Below, in pieces: positions 7,154-15,172 of a DNA stretch of 30,034 nucleotides (positions are counted from its first letter, which is position 1; every line of letters starts with the position of its first letter). The notes beneath the pieces are model-generated. The model worked only from the letters and a program-made list of their open reading frames with translations, was not told the origin of the DNA and did no database searches. A program made the translations under genes and the position numbers. Source of the stretch: CAYNWK01 sp964400875 (GTDB lineage: Bacteria > Chloroflexota > Anaerolineae > Anaerolineales > UBA4823); assembly GCA_964400875.1 (NCBI GenBank), contig CAYNWK010000046.1, positions 1-30,034 of the forward strand, written 5' to 3'.

Positions 7154-7159
7154 TATAAT
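7154..7159 (+). promoter_or_regulatory. -10 box for the DUF4062-STAND gene
   Basis: A consensus TATAAT about 70 bp before the start codon has no recognisable -35. The resulting leader of about 63 nt carries a perfect hairpin, TGGAGGC-AAGA-GCCTCCA (7177-7194), and a direct repeat ACCGGCG (7194-7200 and 7207-7213) just before the ribosome binding site. Confidence 0.45.
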
Positions 7160-7228
7160 TTCCCTCGAAGCCGCCCTGGAGGCAAGAGCCTCCACCGGCG
7201 CATCAGACCGGCGATTGGGAGACAATGC

Positions 7229-9949
7229 ATGCCAGCATCCAGGCCAGTCATCCGCACGCCTGACCAGCGATTGCGGGTGTTCGTCAGCTCGACGCTCAAG
7301 GAACTCGCTGAGGAACGCGCCGCGGCGCGCCGGGCGATCGAGAACCTGCGCCTGCACCCGGTGATGTTCGAGCTGAGCGCCAGGCCGCACCCGCCGCGCG
7401 AGCTTTACCGCCATTATCTCGAACAAAGCCACGTCTTCATCGGCATCTACTGGGAACAATACGGCTGGGTAGCCCCAGGAAGGGAGATCTCCGGGTTGGA
7501 AGATGAATTCCTCCTGGCGGGTGAGCTTCCCAAGCTGATCTATTTCAAAACCCCGGCCCTCAACCGGGAACCAGGCTTGAAAAAGATGGTCGCCCGCATC
7601 AAGAACGACAGCGAGATCTCGTACAAATACTTCTCCGAACCCGAGGAGCTGGGGGAATTGATCCGCAACGATCTGGCCTTACTATTGACCGAACGATTCG
7701 AGCAGTCCCGCCTGCAGCCCGGGGCGATCACCCCGGCGCAAGCGGACTCTCCCGACCGACGCCGCGCCCTGCCGCGCTTGCTGACGCCGTTGATCGGCCG
7801 CCGGCAGGAACAAGAATCCGTCGCAGCGCTGCTGGCAAACCCGGATGTGCGCGTGGTCACGCTGACCGGGCCCGGCGGCGTGGGCAAGACCAGCCTGGCA
7901 TTGGTGCTGGCTCCACGCCTTGACGAAGTCTTCCAAGACAGCGTCTACTGGATCCCCCTGGCCGCTATCCGGGAGCCGGATCTGGTCATCTCGGCGATCG
8001 CCAAGACCCTGGACGTGCGCGAGCGCGTCGGTTACCCGCTGGTTGAAAGCTTGAAAGACTACCTGCGCGAACGTAATTTGCTTTTGGTTTTGGACAACTT
8101 CGAACAAGTCCTGCCTGCTGGAACGATCGTCGCCGAGCTGCTGGCTGCCGCGCCCGGTCTCAAAGCGTTGGTGACCAGCCGGGCGCCCCTGCGCCTGCGC
8201 GGCGAGCACGAGTTCCCGGTGCCTCCGCTGCAGCTGCCCATCGAGCAGTCCAGTATAGAGCCCCAGGTGCTGTTGGGCAACGCGGCCATCCGCCTGTTCG
8301 TTGAACGCGCCCAGGCCGGCCAGCCGTCATTTAGACTGACGGCCGAGAACGCCCCTGCGGTGATCGAGATCGTCCGGCGGTTGGATGGGCTGCCCCTGGC
8401 GATCGAGCTGGCCGCCGCGCGGGTCAAGCTGCTCTCTCCCAGCAACCTGCTCGAACGGTTGGCCTCGCGCCTGAAGCTGCTCACCGGCGGCGCGCAGGAC
8501 CTGCCAGCTCGCCAACAAACTATGCGGGACGCCATCGACTGGTCCTACAGCCTGCTTGATGACAAAGACCAGCGCTTGTACTCGCGGCTTGGGGTGTTCT
8601 CCGGCGGCTTCACGCTGGAGGCCGCCGAGGCTATCTGCGCCCCGGACGGCGACCTGGACGTTTTCGAGGGGGTAACCTCCCTCCTGAATAACAGCCTGCT
8701 GCGCCAGGAACCGGACCAGGTAGATCGGGCGCGCTTCAACATGCTGGAAGTGATACGCGAATACGCCCAAGAAACATTGGATGAGAACGGGGAAGGTGAT
8801 TTGCTGCGTCAGCGCCACGCCCTGTACTTCGCCGAACTGGCTGTCGAAGGAGGCTTGAAGCTCTTCTCCGGCGAAAGTGAAAGCTGGATGGACCGCCTGG
8901 AGATAGACTACCCCAACCTGCGTGCCACCCTGCACTGGTACCAGCTGCACCCCGAATACATCGAAACCGGCTGGCAGGCGATCGCCCACCTGTCCTGGTT
9001 GTGGTATCGGCGGGGCTACCTGAACGAGGCGCGCCAGTGGAGCAGGCAGGCTGTTAAAGATTCCGTTGGTTTGGGGGACGATCCGCTGCGCGGCCTTTTA
9101 TTGGCCATCGCCGGGGTGATCGCCATGTGGCAGAGCGACCTGTTCGCCGCGGAGGAGATGATGGAAGAAGGCCTGGCGATCCTGCGTGGCGGCGATGCGA
9201 CTTTTGAGCTTGCGCTGGCCTTGTTCGACCGCGGGGTACTGGCGATCAACCGCAGCCAGGCAGCTCAGGCTCAGGATATCTTCATAGAAGCGCTGCCCCT
9301 GGTCAAAGCGATTGACCAGGAATGGTTCCAGGCGATGATCCAGCTGCATTTGGGCAACGCCGACCTCTACGAAGGGGACCCGGCTTCGGCAAGCGAGCGC
9401 ATGCAGGCGGCCCTCCGTCTCGGGAAACGCGTGGGGGACGACTGGTTAATCGCCTCGGCAATCAACAACTTCGGCGAGATCGCCCGTTTCCAGGGCGACC
9501 ACGAGAGCGCCGAGCAACACTATCTGGAAAGCAAGGAGCTATTTCAAAAGGTCGGCTCCTCGCCGGACATCGCCCGGGAGAACCACAGCCTGGGCCACAC
9601 TGCGCTGGCGCGCGGCGATCACCAGCAGGCCAGGGAGCTGTTCGAGCGTAGCCTATCCTTGCACCAGCAGATCGGCGTCAAGCGCGGCGTGCTGGAGGCT
9701 CTGGCGGGTCTGGCTGGCGTGATGAGCGTAGAGGGCCGGGCCGGTGAGGCCGCGCGCTTGTTCGCCGCCGTCCGATCCCAGTTCACCGAGCTGGGGGCGG
9801 ACATGTGGCCGGCGGACAAAGTCGATTTCGAGCGTTATTTAGAACGAGCCCGCAGCCAGCTCGAGGCGGAGGAGCTTGCCGCCGCCCAGGCGTGGGGCCA
9901 GCAGGCCTCGCTGGGTGACGCCGTCTCCCTGGCAAGGGTTATCGATTAA
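7229..9949 (+). CDS. DUF4062-STAND ATPase with helical-repeat tail
   Basis: This is a 906-aa multidomain protein. Residues about 14-110 form a DUF4062 domain (RVFVSSTLKELAEER, HVFIGIYWEQYGW). Residues about 190-420 form an NB-ARC/STAND ATPase with Walker A GPGGVGKTS (214-222), Walker B LLLVLDN (284-290), a sensor-like TSRAPLRL (316-323) and the GLPLA motif (387-391). A winged-helix-like segment (about 428-520) follows. The rest is TPR-like helical repeat, for example LALFDRGVLAINRSQAAQAQDIF and GDHQQARELFERSLSLHQQIG. STAND proteins are signal-triggered oligomerising switches and the repeats usually sense the ligand; DUF4062 would be the effector or an adaptor. Similar architectures occur in bacterial defence and regulation, but no partner gene sits beside this one. 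GGGAG lies 7 nt before ATG 7229. Confidence 0.85.
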   Translation: MPASRPVIRTPDQRLRVFVSSTLKELAEERAAARRAIENLRLHPVMFELSARPHPPRELYRHYLEQSHVFIGIYWEQYGWVAPGREISGLEDEFLLAGELPKLIYFKTPALNREPGLKKMVARIKNDSEISYKYFSEPEELGELIRNDLALLLTERFEQSRLQPGAITPAQADSPDRRRALPRLLTPLIGRRQEQESVAALLANPDVRVVTLTGPGGVGKTSLALVLAPRLDEVFQDSVYWIPLAAIREPDLVISAIAKTLDVRERVGYPLVESLKDYLRERNLLLVLDNFEQVLPAGTIVAELLAAAPGLKALVTSRAPLRLRGEHEFPVPPLQLPIEQSSIEPQVLLGNAAIRLFVERAQAGQPSFRLTAENAPAVIEIVRRLDGLPLAIELAAARVKLLSPSNLLERLASRLKLLTGGAQDLPARQQTMRDAIDWSYSLLDDKDQRLYSRLGVFSGGFTLEAAEAICAPDGDLDVFEGVTSLLNNSLLRQEPDQVDRARFNMLEVIREYAQETLDENGEGDLLRQRHALYFAELAVEGGLKLFSGESESWMDRLEIDYPNLRATLHWYQLHPEYIETGWQAIAHLSWLWYRRGYLNEARQWSRQAVKDSVGLGDDPLRGLLLAIAGVIAMWQSDLFAAEEMMEEGLAILRGGDATFELALALFDRGVLAINRSQAAQAQDIFIEALPLVKAIDQEWFQAMIQLHLGNADLYEGDPASASERMQAALRLGKRVGDDWLIASAINNFGEIARFQGDHESAEQHYLESKELFQKVGSSPDIARENHSLGHTALARGDHQQARELFERSLSLHQQIGVKRGVLEALAGLAGVMSVEGRAGEAARLFAAVRSQFTELGADMWPADKVDFERYLERARSQLEAEELAAAQAWGQQASLGDAVSLARVID

Positions 9950-10007
9950 CGCGACCTGGGGAATAATTCAACCGTTTTTCTACCCCCCCCCATTCACCTA
10001 AAGGTGG

Positions 10008-10036
10008 ATGACATCCCACCCCTAACCTGCTATGCT
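10008..10036 (+). promoter_or_regulatory. Promoter of the short ORF at 10059
   Basis: ATGACA (10008-10013) and TATGCT (10031-10036) are separated by 17 bp, and the latter carries the extended TG at 10028-10029. An inverted repeat GATGACA/TGTCATC (10007-10013 and 10036-10042) brackets the promoter and could be an operator. Transcription would start near 10043. Confidence 0.5.
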
Positions 10037-10058
10037 GTCATCAGGAGGAACGTCAATT

Positions 10059-10155
10059 ATGGATAACACCGCTCTGCTCGTGACTCAACCTGGCTGAGAT
10101 CGATCACCAGTTGCTTGGGCTCCTCACCGGGCTGGTCGAGGGTGAAACCGGATAA
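10059..10155 (+). pseudogene. Short ORF with strong expression signals, probably a frameshifted remnant
   Basis: AGGAGG at 10043-10048 precedes ATG 10059, which opens a 12-codon ORF reading MDNTALLVTQPG and stopping at 10097. Moving to the +1 frame near 10084-10095 keeps the reading open to a stop at 10155 with plausible coding content (AEIDHQLLGLLTGLVEGETG). The beginning MDNTALLV resembles the N-terminus typical of isochorismatase-fold hydrolases, but the rest does not obviously continue that family. The simplest reading is a gene gutted by deletion and frameshift that kept its promoter. A genuine small peptide or a sequencing error at the junction are alternatives. Confidence 0.4.
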
Positions 10156-10174
10156 ATCACCGGCCGTCATCGCA

Positions 10175-10999
10175 TCAACGCCGACGTTTCCAGCGGCCTT
10201 CCATAACCACGTAGACACCAATCATCCCCACCACACCCAACGCGACCACAACCAGATACCAGTTGAACAAAGTAGGGGGTTCGAACGACTTCAAATTCAG
10301 CACGGCGGCGACCAGGATCAGGACCTGCCACAATCCAATGCTGACGAACCCAACCCGCCAGGCGCTCCAGCGGCGCTCCCGGGCGATGAAAAGCCCTCCA
10401 AAGCCGAGCAGCGAGAACCACCCACCCAGCACCCGGGCGGTGAGCGGGCTCAACGTCCACGGCCAAAACGCGTCCGCACCCGCCGGGTTCAGGAAAAAAT
10501 AGACCCACAAGACCAGGAAACCAACGCCCATCGCCGCCATCCAGGCGCGCACCAGGGTCGGCACCGGCATGTCCGGTTCGCGCCAACCCGGGTCGGTCCG
10601 GCGGTTGCGCAGCCAGACCAGGGGGATCACAATGGGCGTGAGCACGTAAAGAACCAGCCAGACCTGAAAAGCAAAGTGCCCTTTGTCAAAGCGATCCCAA
10701 TGGATCAGCGTCGCCGCCAGCATGGACCAGGTGAAAGCAGCCACGCCGGGGAAACCGGCGGCTACAGCGTGCCAGGGGCCGCCGGCCAGAACGCGGGCGA
10801 AGAAATAAGCGCCGCCTAAATACCCAGCGCCCATAAACATGGCAGTCATCGCGGGGTTGATATCCCAGGCGAAGAAGCGGCCGCTGCTCCCGGGCAGGAA
10901 GTACAGGATCACGAAGGCCAGCAGCAAGAAGGGGATCACCGCCCCTGCCACCCAGCGGGTGAGCGGATAAACTCGGTCGTCGGGAGAAACTTCTTTCAT
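10175..10999 (-). CDS. Polytopic membrane protein of unknown function
   Basis: I do not recognise this 274-aa protein. It has about seven or eight hydrophobic helices, for example WVAGAVIPFLLLAFVILYFL near the N-terminus, FQVWLVLYVLTPIVIPLVWL in the middle, and LFNWYLVVVALGVVGMIGVY near the C-terminus, which ends in a basic tail WKRRR. No transporter signature or catalytic motif stands out. ATG 10999 is chosen because AAGGAAC lies upstream and a -10 box at 11068-11076 would give a leader of about 60 nt; an in-frame extension to 11077 would run over that promoter. It is a single gene downstream of the polysaccharide operon's terminator, so probably not part of it. Confidence 0.75.
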   Translation of the reverse strand: MKEVSPDDRVYPLTRWVAGAVIPFLLLAFVILYFLPGSSGRFFAWDINPAMTAMFMGAGYLGGAYFFARVLAGGPWHAVAAGFPGVAAFTWSMLAATLIHWDRFDKGHFAFQVWLVLYVLTPIVIPLVWLRNRRTDPGWREPDMPVPTLVRAWMAAMGVGFLVLWVYFFLNPAGADAFWPWTLSPLTARVLGGWFSLLGFGGLFIARERRWSAWRVGFVSIGLWQVLILVAAVLNLKSFEPPTLFNWYLVVVALGVVGMIGVYVVMEGRWKRRR

Positions 11000-11067
11000 T
11001 GGGATATCCGTTCCTTGAGTAAAGGAAATTGATGAGGCTGTATGATGTTCGATGACGTAGCAAAATG

Positions 11068-11076
11068 ATTCTATCA
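11068..11076 (-). promoter_or_regulatory. Extended -10 promoter for the membrane protein gene
   Basis: On the minus strand TG-A-TAGAAT forms an extended -10 box about 69 bp before ATG 10999. No clear -35 is seen. Two short hairpins (GGGGG/CCCCC at 11108-11128 and GGAGC/GCTCC at 11145-11160) lie upstream. Confidence 0.35.
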
Positions 11077-11170
11077 TCCCTTTGTCCTACTCATTTTGTC
11101 ATGATTCGGGGGTTTGGTTGAATCCCCCTGTCTCATAACTTCGCGGAGCACTGTCGCTCCTCAAACCGCA

Positions 11171-11222
11171 AATAGAAAAGAGCGAGATTTTTTGGCGGGT
11201 GAAGCCTGCCAATAACCTCGCT
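11171..11222 (-). terminator. Terminator of the polysaccharide operon
   Basis: Outer arms AGCGAG/CTCGCT (11181-11186 and 11217-11222) enclose an inner hairpin TTGGCGGGT-GAA-GCCTGCCAA with a few mismatches. On the minus strand the structure is followed by the T-rich CTTTTCTATT. It lies 54 bp after the last gene of the operon. Confidence 0.6.
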
Positions 11223-11276
11223 TCTCCTCTTTTTCACGGAGATTCCCATAGAATCTTATTTTATGGCATTCATCGA

Positions 11277-12206
11277 TCAGATGCGCTTTCCTATGATCAC
11301 GCAAAACTTTGCGGGCTCCCGGCGGCCGCGCAGGCGAGCTCGCCAGGGACGCAGCGCCCAGCGCAGGCCGTAGAAAGGGGTATACAGCTCCCAGCGCAGG
11401 CCGAGCTCGGCGGAGAGTTGTTCTAGACGCTCGTAAGTCAGGAAGTTTTCGCTGTGCAAGGCATTCGAAGGGAAGCCGAAGCGGCGCGTGTACTCAGCCT
11501 CGCGCTCGCGGACCATCTCGCGACCGCTGGTAGGCTTTCGATAGAGCGGCGTATCGAGGATCGCCAGCCAGCCCTTCGCTCGCAGCACGCGCAGAGCCTC
11601 GTGCAAAGTCGTGGCGTAATCGGGGGAATAATGCAGGGAGGCGTTGAACACGACCAGGTCCACCTGCCCAGGTGAGAGCGGCAGACGATCGAACCCAGCT
11701 TGAACCGGGGTAAAAGCAACGTCGTAATACCGGAAGGCGCCCAGGCCATCGAAGGGATCGACCAGCAGGTCAACCGCGGCGACCTGGCAGCCGCGCTGCG
11801 CCAGGCGGTAAGCGAGCCAGCCGTTGCCTGCGCCCAGGTCCAGCGTCCGGAGCGGCCGTTCGCGCCCGGTCTCCAGGTGGGGTAAGCGCGCCTGCAGGGC
11901 GCGAAAACTGCGCGCCCGGATGCGCCAATCGGCGGGGCGTACGCTGCTCAGGTCGGCGAAGGGCAAAGCGCGGTAATACGCCGGATCGATCGAGCCGCGC
12001 CCTTCCGCCCGGCGGACTGTAGTGTATTCCTCGATGAACTGGCGGCAGCGCGCCTGCGGTTCGGGCAGCAAGAAGCGCCACACGCCGTCGATGCGCGGGA
12101 AGATCAGCCCCTCTTCCTGGCAGCGCAGCTCATCCGGGTCGCTCCGGACCAATCCGGCATGGCAGCTGGGGCAGACGAAGGAAAAGGGCGGAAGACAGGC
12201 TCTCAC
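11277..12206 (-). CDS. Class I SAM methyltransferase with N-terminal zinc-ribbon
   Basis: This is a 309-aa methyltransferase. The N-terminus has a Trm112/zinc-ribbon-like CPSC (C12, C15) with one further Cys in RCQEEG, then a segment found in many uncharacterised methyltransferases (GVWRFLLPE). The Rossmann core shows motif I LDLGAGNGWLAYRLAQRG, an acidic strand-2 end AAVDLL, VDLVVFNASLHYSPD as motif IV and VLRAKGWLAILDTPLYR. The target is unknown; as the last gene of the polysaccharide operon it may modify a sugar or lipid precursor. The start is GTG 12206, 10 bp after the upstream stop, with only a weak AAGG ribosome binding site. Confidence 0.85.
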   Translation of the reverse strand: MRACLPPFSFVCPSCHAGLVRSDPDELRCQEEGLIFPRIDGVWRFLLPEPQARCRQFIEEYTTVRRAEGRGSIDPAYYRALPFADLSSVRPADWRIRARSFRALQARLPHLETGRERPLRTLDLGAGNGWLAYRLAQRGCQVAAVDLLVDPFDGLGAFRYYDVAFTPVQAGFDRLPLSPGQVDLVVFNASLHYSPDYATTLHEALRVLRAKGWLAILDTPLYRKPTSGREMVREREAEYTRRFGFPSNALHSENFLTYERLEQLSAELGLRWELYTPFYGLRWALRPWRARLRGRREPAKFCVIIGKRI

Positions 12207-12215
12207 GGCAGCACA

Positions 12216-12992
12216 TCAACCTTGGCTCAGGACGTCCACAGCCGCCTGGTAGACGATCTCCAACGAGCGCTGGATCCGGTTCAGCCGGTCCGGGACCTCC
12301 CATTTCAGTTGGGCCAGGCTGTCCATGATCACAACCGCTGCGGCGGTCTGCACCCCGCGCACCTGGCCGATGGCGAACAAACCGGCCGCTTCCATCTCCA
12401 CGGACTTAACCCCGGCGGACTGGTAATGCTGTACTTCTTCTCGAGTTTCCCGGTACGGAGCGTCCGTCGTCCAGGTGGCTCCAACGACGGGTTCATCGCC
12501 GCGCGCCCGGATCGCTCCGGCCAGCGCCTCGACCAGCTGAGGATCGGACGAGACGTACTCGGCGGGCGCCAGGTAGTGCTGCGAGACGCCCTCGTCGCGA
12601 ACCGCCCGGTCGCACACCACGATATCGCCCGGTTTCAGGTTGGGCTGCAAGGCCCCACCCCAGGTCATCAGGAGCAGGCGCTTGGCGCCCAAAGCGACGA
12701 ACTCTTCGGCCAGCTCGACGACGATAGGCGCGCCGCCGCCGAAGTCGGTCATCACCCCGGCCTTATTCTTGGAGCGTTTAACCAGGTAGAGGTCGCCCAA
12801 CATGCTGCCTGCCTTGCTCACCGGGACGCGCCGGCGCATGCGCCGGGGCATGCCGCGCTCCAGGCAGAACAGCAATCCCTCGGGGAAATCGATGTCCGGC
12901 AGGCGGCCGAGATGGCGTCGATAAGCGACGATGTCCTCGGGATTGAGCAGGGAGGGTAAATGGAGTTTGCCGGGGTAATTGGGAAAAGTCAT
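12216..12992 (-). CDS. Nucleoside phosphorylase (PNP/UDP family)
   Basis: This 258-aa protein belongs to the PNP_UDP_1 family, which cleaves nucleosides with phosphate to a free base and ribose-1-phosphate. The strongest marker is KSVEMEAAGLFAIG, the family's nucleoside-binding Glu-Met-Glu region. Others are the glycine-rich GGGAP, LLMTWGGALQPNLKPGDIVV and ATWTTDAPYRET, the last resembling uridine-phosphorylase-type enzymes. Substrate choice (uridine, purine or a modified nucleoside) cannot be settled by eye. It sits 20 bp after the flippase gene and 10 bp before the last methyltransferase. A salvage enzyme is unexpected in a glycan operon and may simply be a passenger. Confidence 0.85.
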   Translation of the reverse strand: MTFPNYPGKLHLPSLLNPEDIVAYRRHLGRLPDIDFPEGLLFCLERGMPRRMRRRVPVSKAGSMLGDLYLVKRSKNKAGVMTDFGGGAPIVVELAEEFVALGAKRLLLMTWGGALQPNLKPGDIVVCDRAVRDEGVSQHYLAPAEYVSSDPQLVEALAGAIRARGDEPVVGATWTTDAPYRETREEVQHYQSAGVKSVEMEAAGLFAIGQVRGVQTAAAVVIMDSLAQLKWEVPDRLNRIQRSLEIVYQAAVDVLSQG

Positions 12993-13012
12993 TTGCGAAA
13001 TTCCAAGTGTTA

Positions 13013-14326
13013 TCAGCGTTCCAAATCATTGCTCATGGCGAGGTAGAGCGCGGCCTGGAGCAGCTCGGCAATCAGGACCGCCCAGCAGGCGCCCATCAGC
13101 CCCCAGCGCGGGATGAACCACAAGCTCGACACGATCAGGACGGCGAGGCTGAGCAGCAATACCACGGCGAGGCTCTTCTCACGCCCGGCAGCAAGCAATT
13201 CCGTGGACAGGTAAATGTTCACCGAATAGGGCAACAAAACCCAGGCGAGCAGGCGCAGCGCGGGCACGGCTGGCTCGAATGCCGGACCGAAAAGCGCGGT
13301 CACCACGAACGGGGCGAAGGCGAACAGGGCCAAGGCGGCCGCCACACCTGAAAGGAGCAGCAACCTCCAGGAGAGCCGGAAGATGCGGCGCTGATCTGGC
13401 GTGACGGAGGTTTCACTGCCATGAGCCTGGGCCATCACCGGGAAAAGGGCGCCCAGAAGCGCCACGTGGCCGATCTGAGCAGCCTCCACCGGGCGCAGCG
13501 CGGCGGAAAACCAGCCGGTCAGCCCCGCGCCTCCCATAAGGGCCAGCAGGTAAACGCTGGCGCGCTGGTACACCACTTTCAGCAAGCCCAGGGCAGCCAG
13601 CGGAACGCTGGCGCGCGACAAGCCGATGACCTCAGCAAAAGAAGCCCGCCAGGTCTGGCGAAGCCCGGGGAAGCAGGCAATGCAGAGCATACCTGCCAGC
13701 AGGGCGACGGCGGCCTGGGCAGCCAACAGCAGCCAGGCCAGGCTTACCAGGCTGCCGCCGGGCGTGATGAAGGTCCAGACAAGTCCCAGCTGAATGACGG
13801 CCAGGGCAAGATTTAACTCCATGAAGGCGGCCATGCGTTCGGCGCCGCGCAGCGCCGCGCTGAACACCGCGTAGAAAGCCATGGGCACGAGCGCCAGGCT
13901 GTAGACTTTCAGGGCCAGGACCGCTTGCGGGCTCTGCCGCGGAAGGACAGGGGCTCCCAGGTAAACCAGGGCGATGAAAGCAGCCGCCAGGGATAGTTGC
14001 AGCAGCAAAGCAGGCAATACCAGTCTGAATTCGCCGTGCGCGGCCACGGATCGCATCACCAGCGTGTCGGTGCCAAAGGTGGTCAGCACGTTGCCCAAAT
14101 AGACCACTGCGGCAATGAAGGCGTACGCGCCCAGCCCGTCCTGGCCCAGGCGCCGGGCGAGAATCAGCGTAAAGAGCACCGTCAAGCCCTGCGCGCCAAT
14201 CCGGGCGAGCAGCAGCCAGGCGGTGTTGCCCCCCACCCTCCGCAACAGGGCGCGCAAGCCGTACCACCAATCGACCCCGGGAACAGCGCCTACGCCGGAA
14301 AGGGAATTTAGCAGCGAGCGGATCAT
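13013..14326 (-). CDS. Polysaccharide flippase (Wzx/MATE-like, MOP superfamily)
   Basis: This 437-aa membrane protein has roughly 12-14 hydrophobic helices and the hallmark N-terminal segment of polysaccharide flippases: NTAWLLLARIGAQGLTVLFT, then ARRLGQDGLGAYAFIAAVVY and TFGTDTLVMRSVA. It would move lipid-linked oligosaccharide units from the inner to the outer face of the cytoplasmic membrane. It follows the methyltransferase gene by 21 bp in the same operon. With the ligase/polymerase-like gene and the sugar phosphotransferase it supports a Wzx-dependent assembly route. Confidence 0.9.
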   Translation of the reverse strand: MIRSLLNSLSGVGAVPGVDWWYGLRALLRRVGGNTAWLLLARIGAQGLTVLFTLILARRLGQDGLGAYAFIAAVVYLGNVLTTFGTDTLVMRSVAAHGEFRLVLPALLLQLSLAAAFIALVYLGAPVLPRQSPQAVLALKVYSLALVPMAFYAVFSAALRGAERMAAFMELNLALAVIQLGLVWTFITPGGSLVSLAWLLLAAQAAVALLAGMLCIACFPGLRQTWRASFAEVIGLSRASVPLAALGLLKVVYQRASVYLLALMGGAGLTGWFSAALRPVEAAQIGHVALLGALFPVMAQAHGSETSVTPDQRRIFRLSWRLLLLSGVAAALALFAFAPFVVTALFGPAFEPAVPALRLLAWVLLPYSVNIYLSTELLAAGREKSLAVVLLLSLAVLIVSSLWFIPRWGLMGACWAVLIAELLQAALYLAMSNDLER

Positions 14327-14347
14327 GGGGCAATGGATGCGAGTCGA

Positions 14348-15172
14348 TTAAGCCGCAGTCAGGGTAACTGGCGGCGAATAGCGCAACGAAAGGATGTAGA
14401 AGTCTCCCCAGCCACGAAAAGGATACGCGCTCCCCAGGCGGTCGTCCATCCGGCAAAGCAAACGATACAGCCGCGGGCGTCGCTTGGCCAAGTTCTTGCT
14501 CTCCGCAGGCGGAGCGAACACGGACAGGCCCTCCACGGATAGTGGTGTGAAATCCGGGCCGAAAGCTGCAATGGCTTGCCGGGGGGTGAAGTAGTGGACC
14601 ATGAAACGCTCCCCTTCTAAATGGGCCAGCGTGCCTTTCCGGGACAGGCGGCGGAAAGCGAACCTGAAGTCGCCGGTGAAGGCCATGGCCAGCTCCCACA
14701 GGCAGACCGGCGGCATCAGCACCCAGGTGACCAGGCCGCCGGGGAGCAGCAAGTCCGGCAGGCTGCGGGTGACCTGGCGCAGGTCGGCCAGGCAGTTCAA
14801 GCCGCCCAGGTTCGAAAAGACCGCCTCAAAAGGACCAGCGCCGAGCTCTTCCAGGCTGGTAAAGGAGCAGGTTTGCACCGTGACACGCGCCTCCAGGCCC
14901 AGGCGAGCAACCTTGGCGCGGGCGCGCCCCAACATGCCGGGCGCGATGTCGGTGGCGTGAACGGAAAAGCCGCGCTGCGCCAGGTAGATCGCATCGGCAC
15001 CGGTGCCAGCGTTGAGCTCCAGTATGCACGCGCCTGGCTGCAGCTTGTCGATCAGGTGATCGTAAACCTTGGCCCGCATGCGGGACAGGTTGGGGTGATC
15101 CTGGGCAAAGCGGTCATACCTCTCCGCGGTGCGGGAGAAAGCCCTGGCGACCCGCAGATTGTGATCGCTCAC
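14348..15172 (-). CDS. Class I SAM methyltransferase
   Basis: This is a 274-aa methyltransferase. Motifs are AFSRTAERYDRFAQDHPNLS near the N-terminus, motif I CILELNAGTGADAIYLAQRG, ATDIAPGMLGRARAK as the acidic-loop and helix region, and FEAVFSNLGGLNCLADL as motif IV. Motif I reads ELNAGTG, where most relatives have ELGxGTG. The GTG start shares GTGA with the stop of the preceding radical SAM gene, so the two are translationally coupled and probably act together. The substrate may be a glycan, a lipid or an intermediate made by the radical SAM enzyme; none can be chosen from sequence. Confidence 0.87.
   Translation of the reverse strand: MSDHNLRVARAFSRTAERYDRFAQDHPNLSRMRAKVYDHLIDKLQPGACILELNAGTGADAIYLAQRGFSVHATDIAPGMLGRARAKVARLGLEARVTVQTCSFTSLEELGAGPFEAVFSNLGGLNCLADLRQVTRSLPDLLLPGGLVTWVLMPPVCLWELAMAFTGDFRFAFRRLSRKGTLAHLEGERFMVHYFTPRQAIAAFGPDFTPLSVEGLSVFAPPAESKNLAKRRPRLYRLLCRMDDRLGSAYPFRGWGDFYILSLRYSPPVTLTAA

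Noticed and set aside
10115..10819. A 234-codon plus-strand frame opposite the membrane protein gene
   Set aside because: Its composition is Pro/His/Gln-rich without any motif, and the minus strand encodes clear membrane helices.
13632..14699. A 355-codon minus-strand frame overlapping the flippase and methyltransferase genes
   Set aside because: It crosses two well-supported genes in another frame and is Arg/Pro-rich noise.
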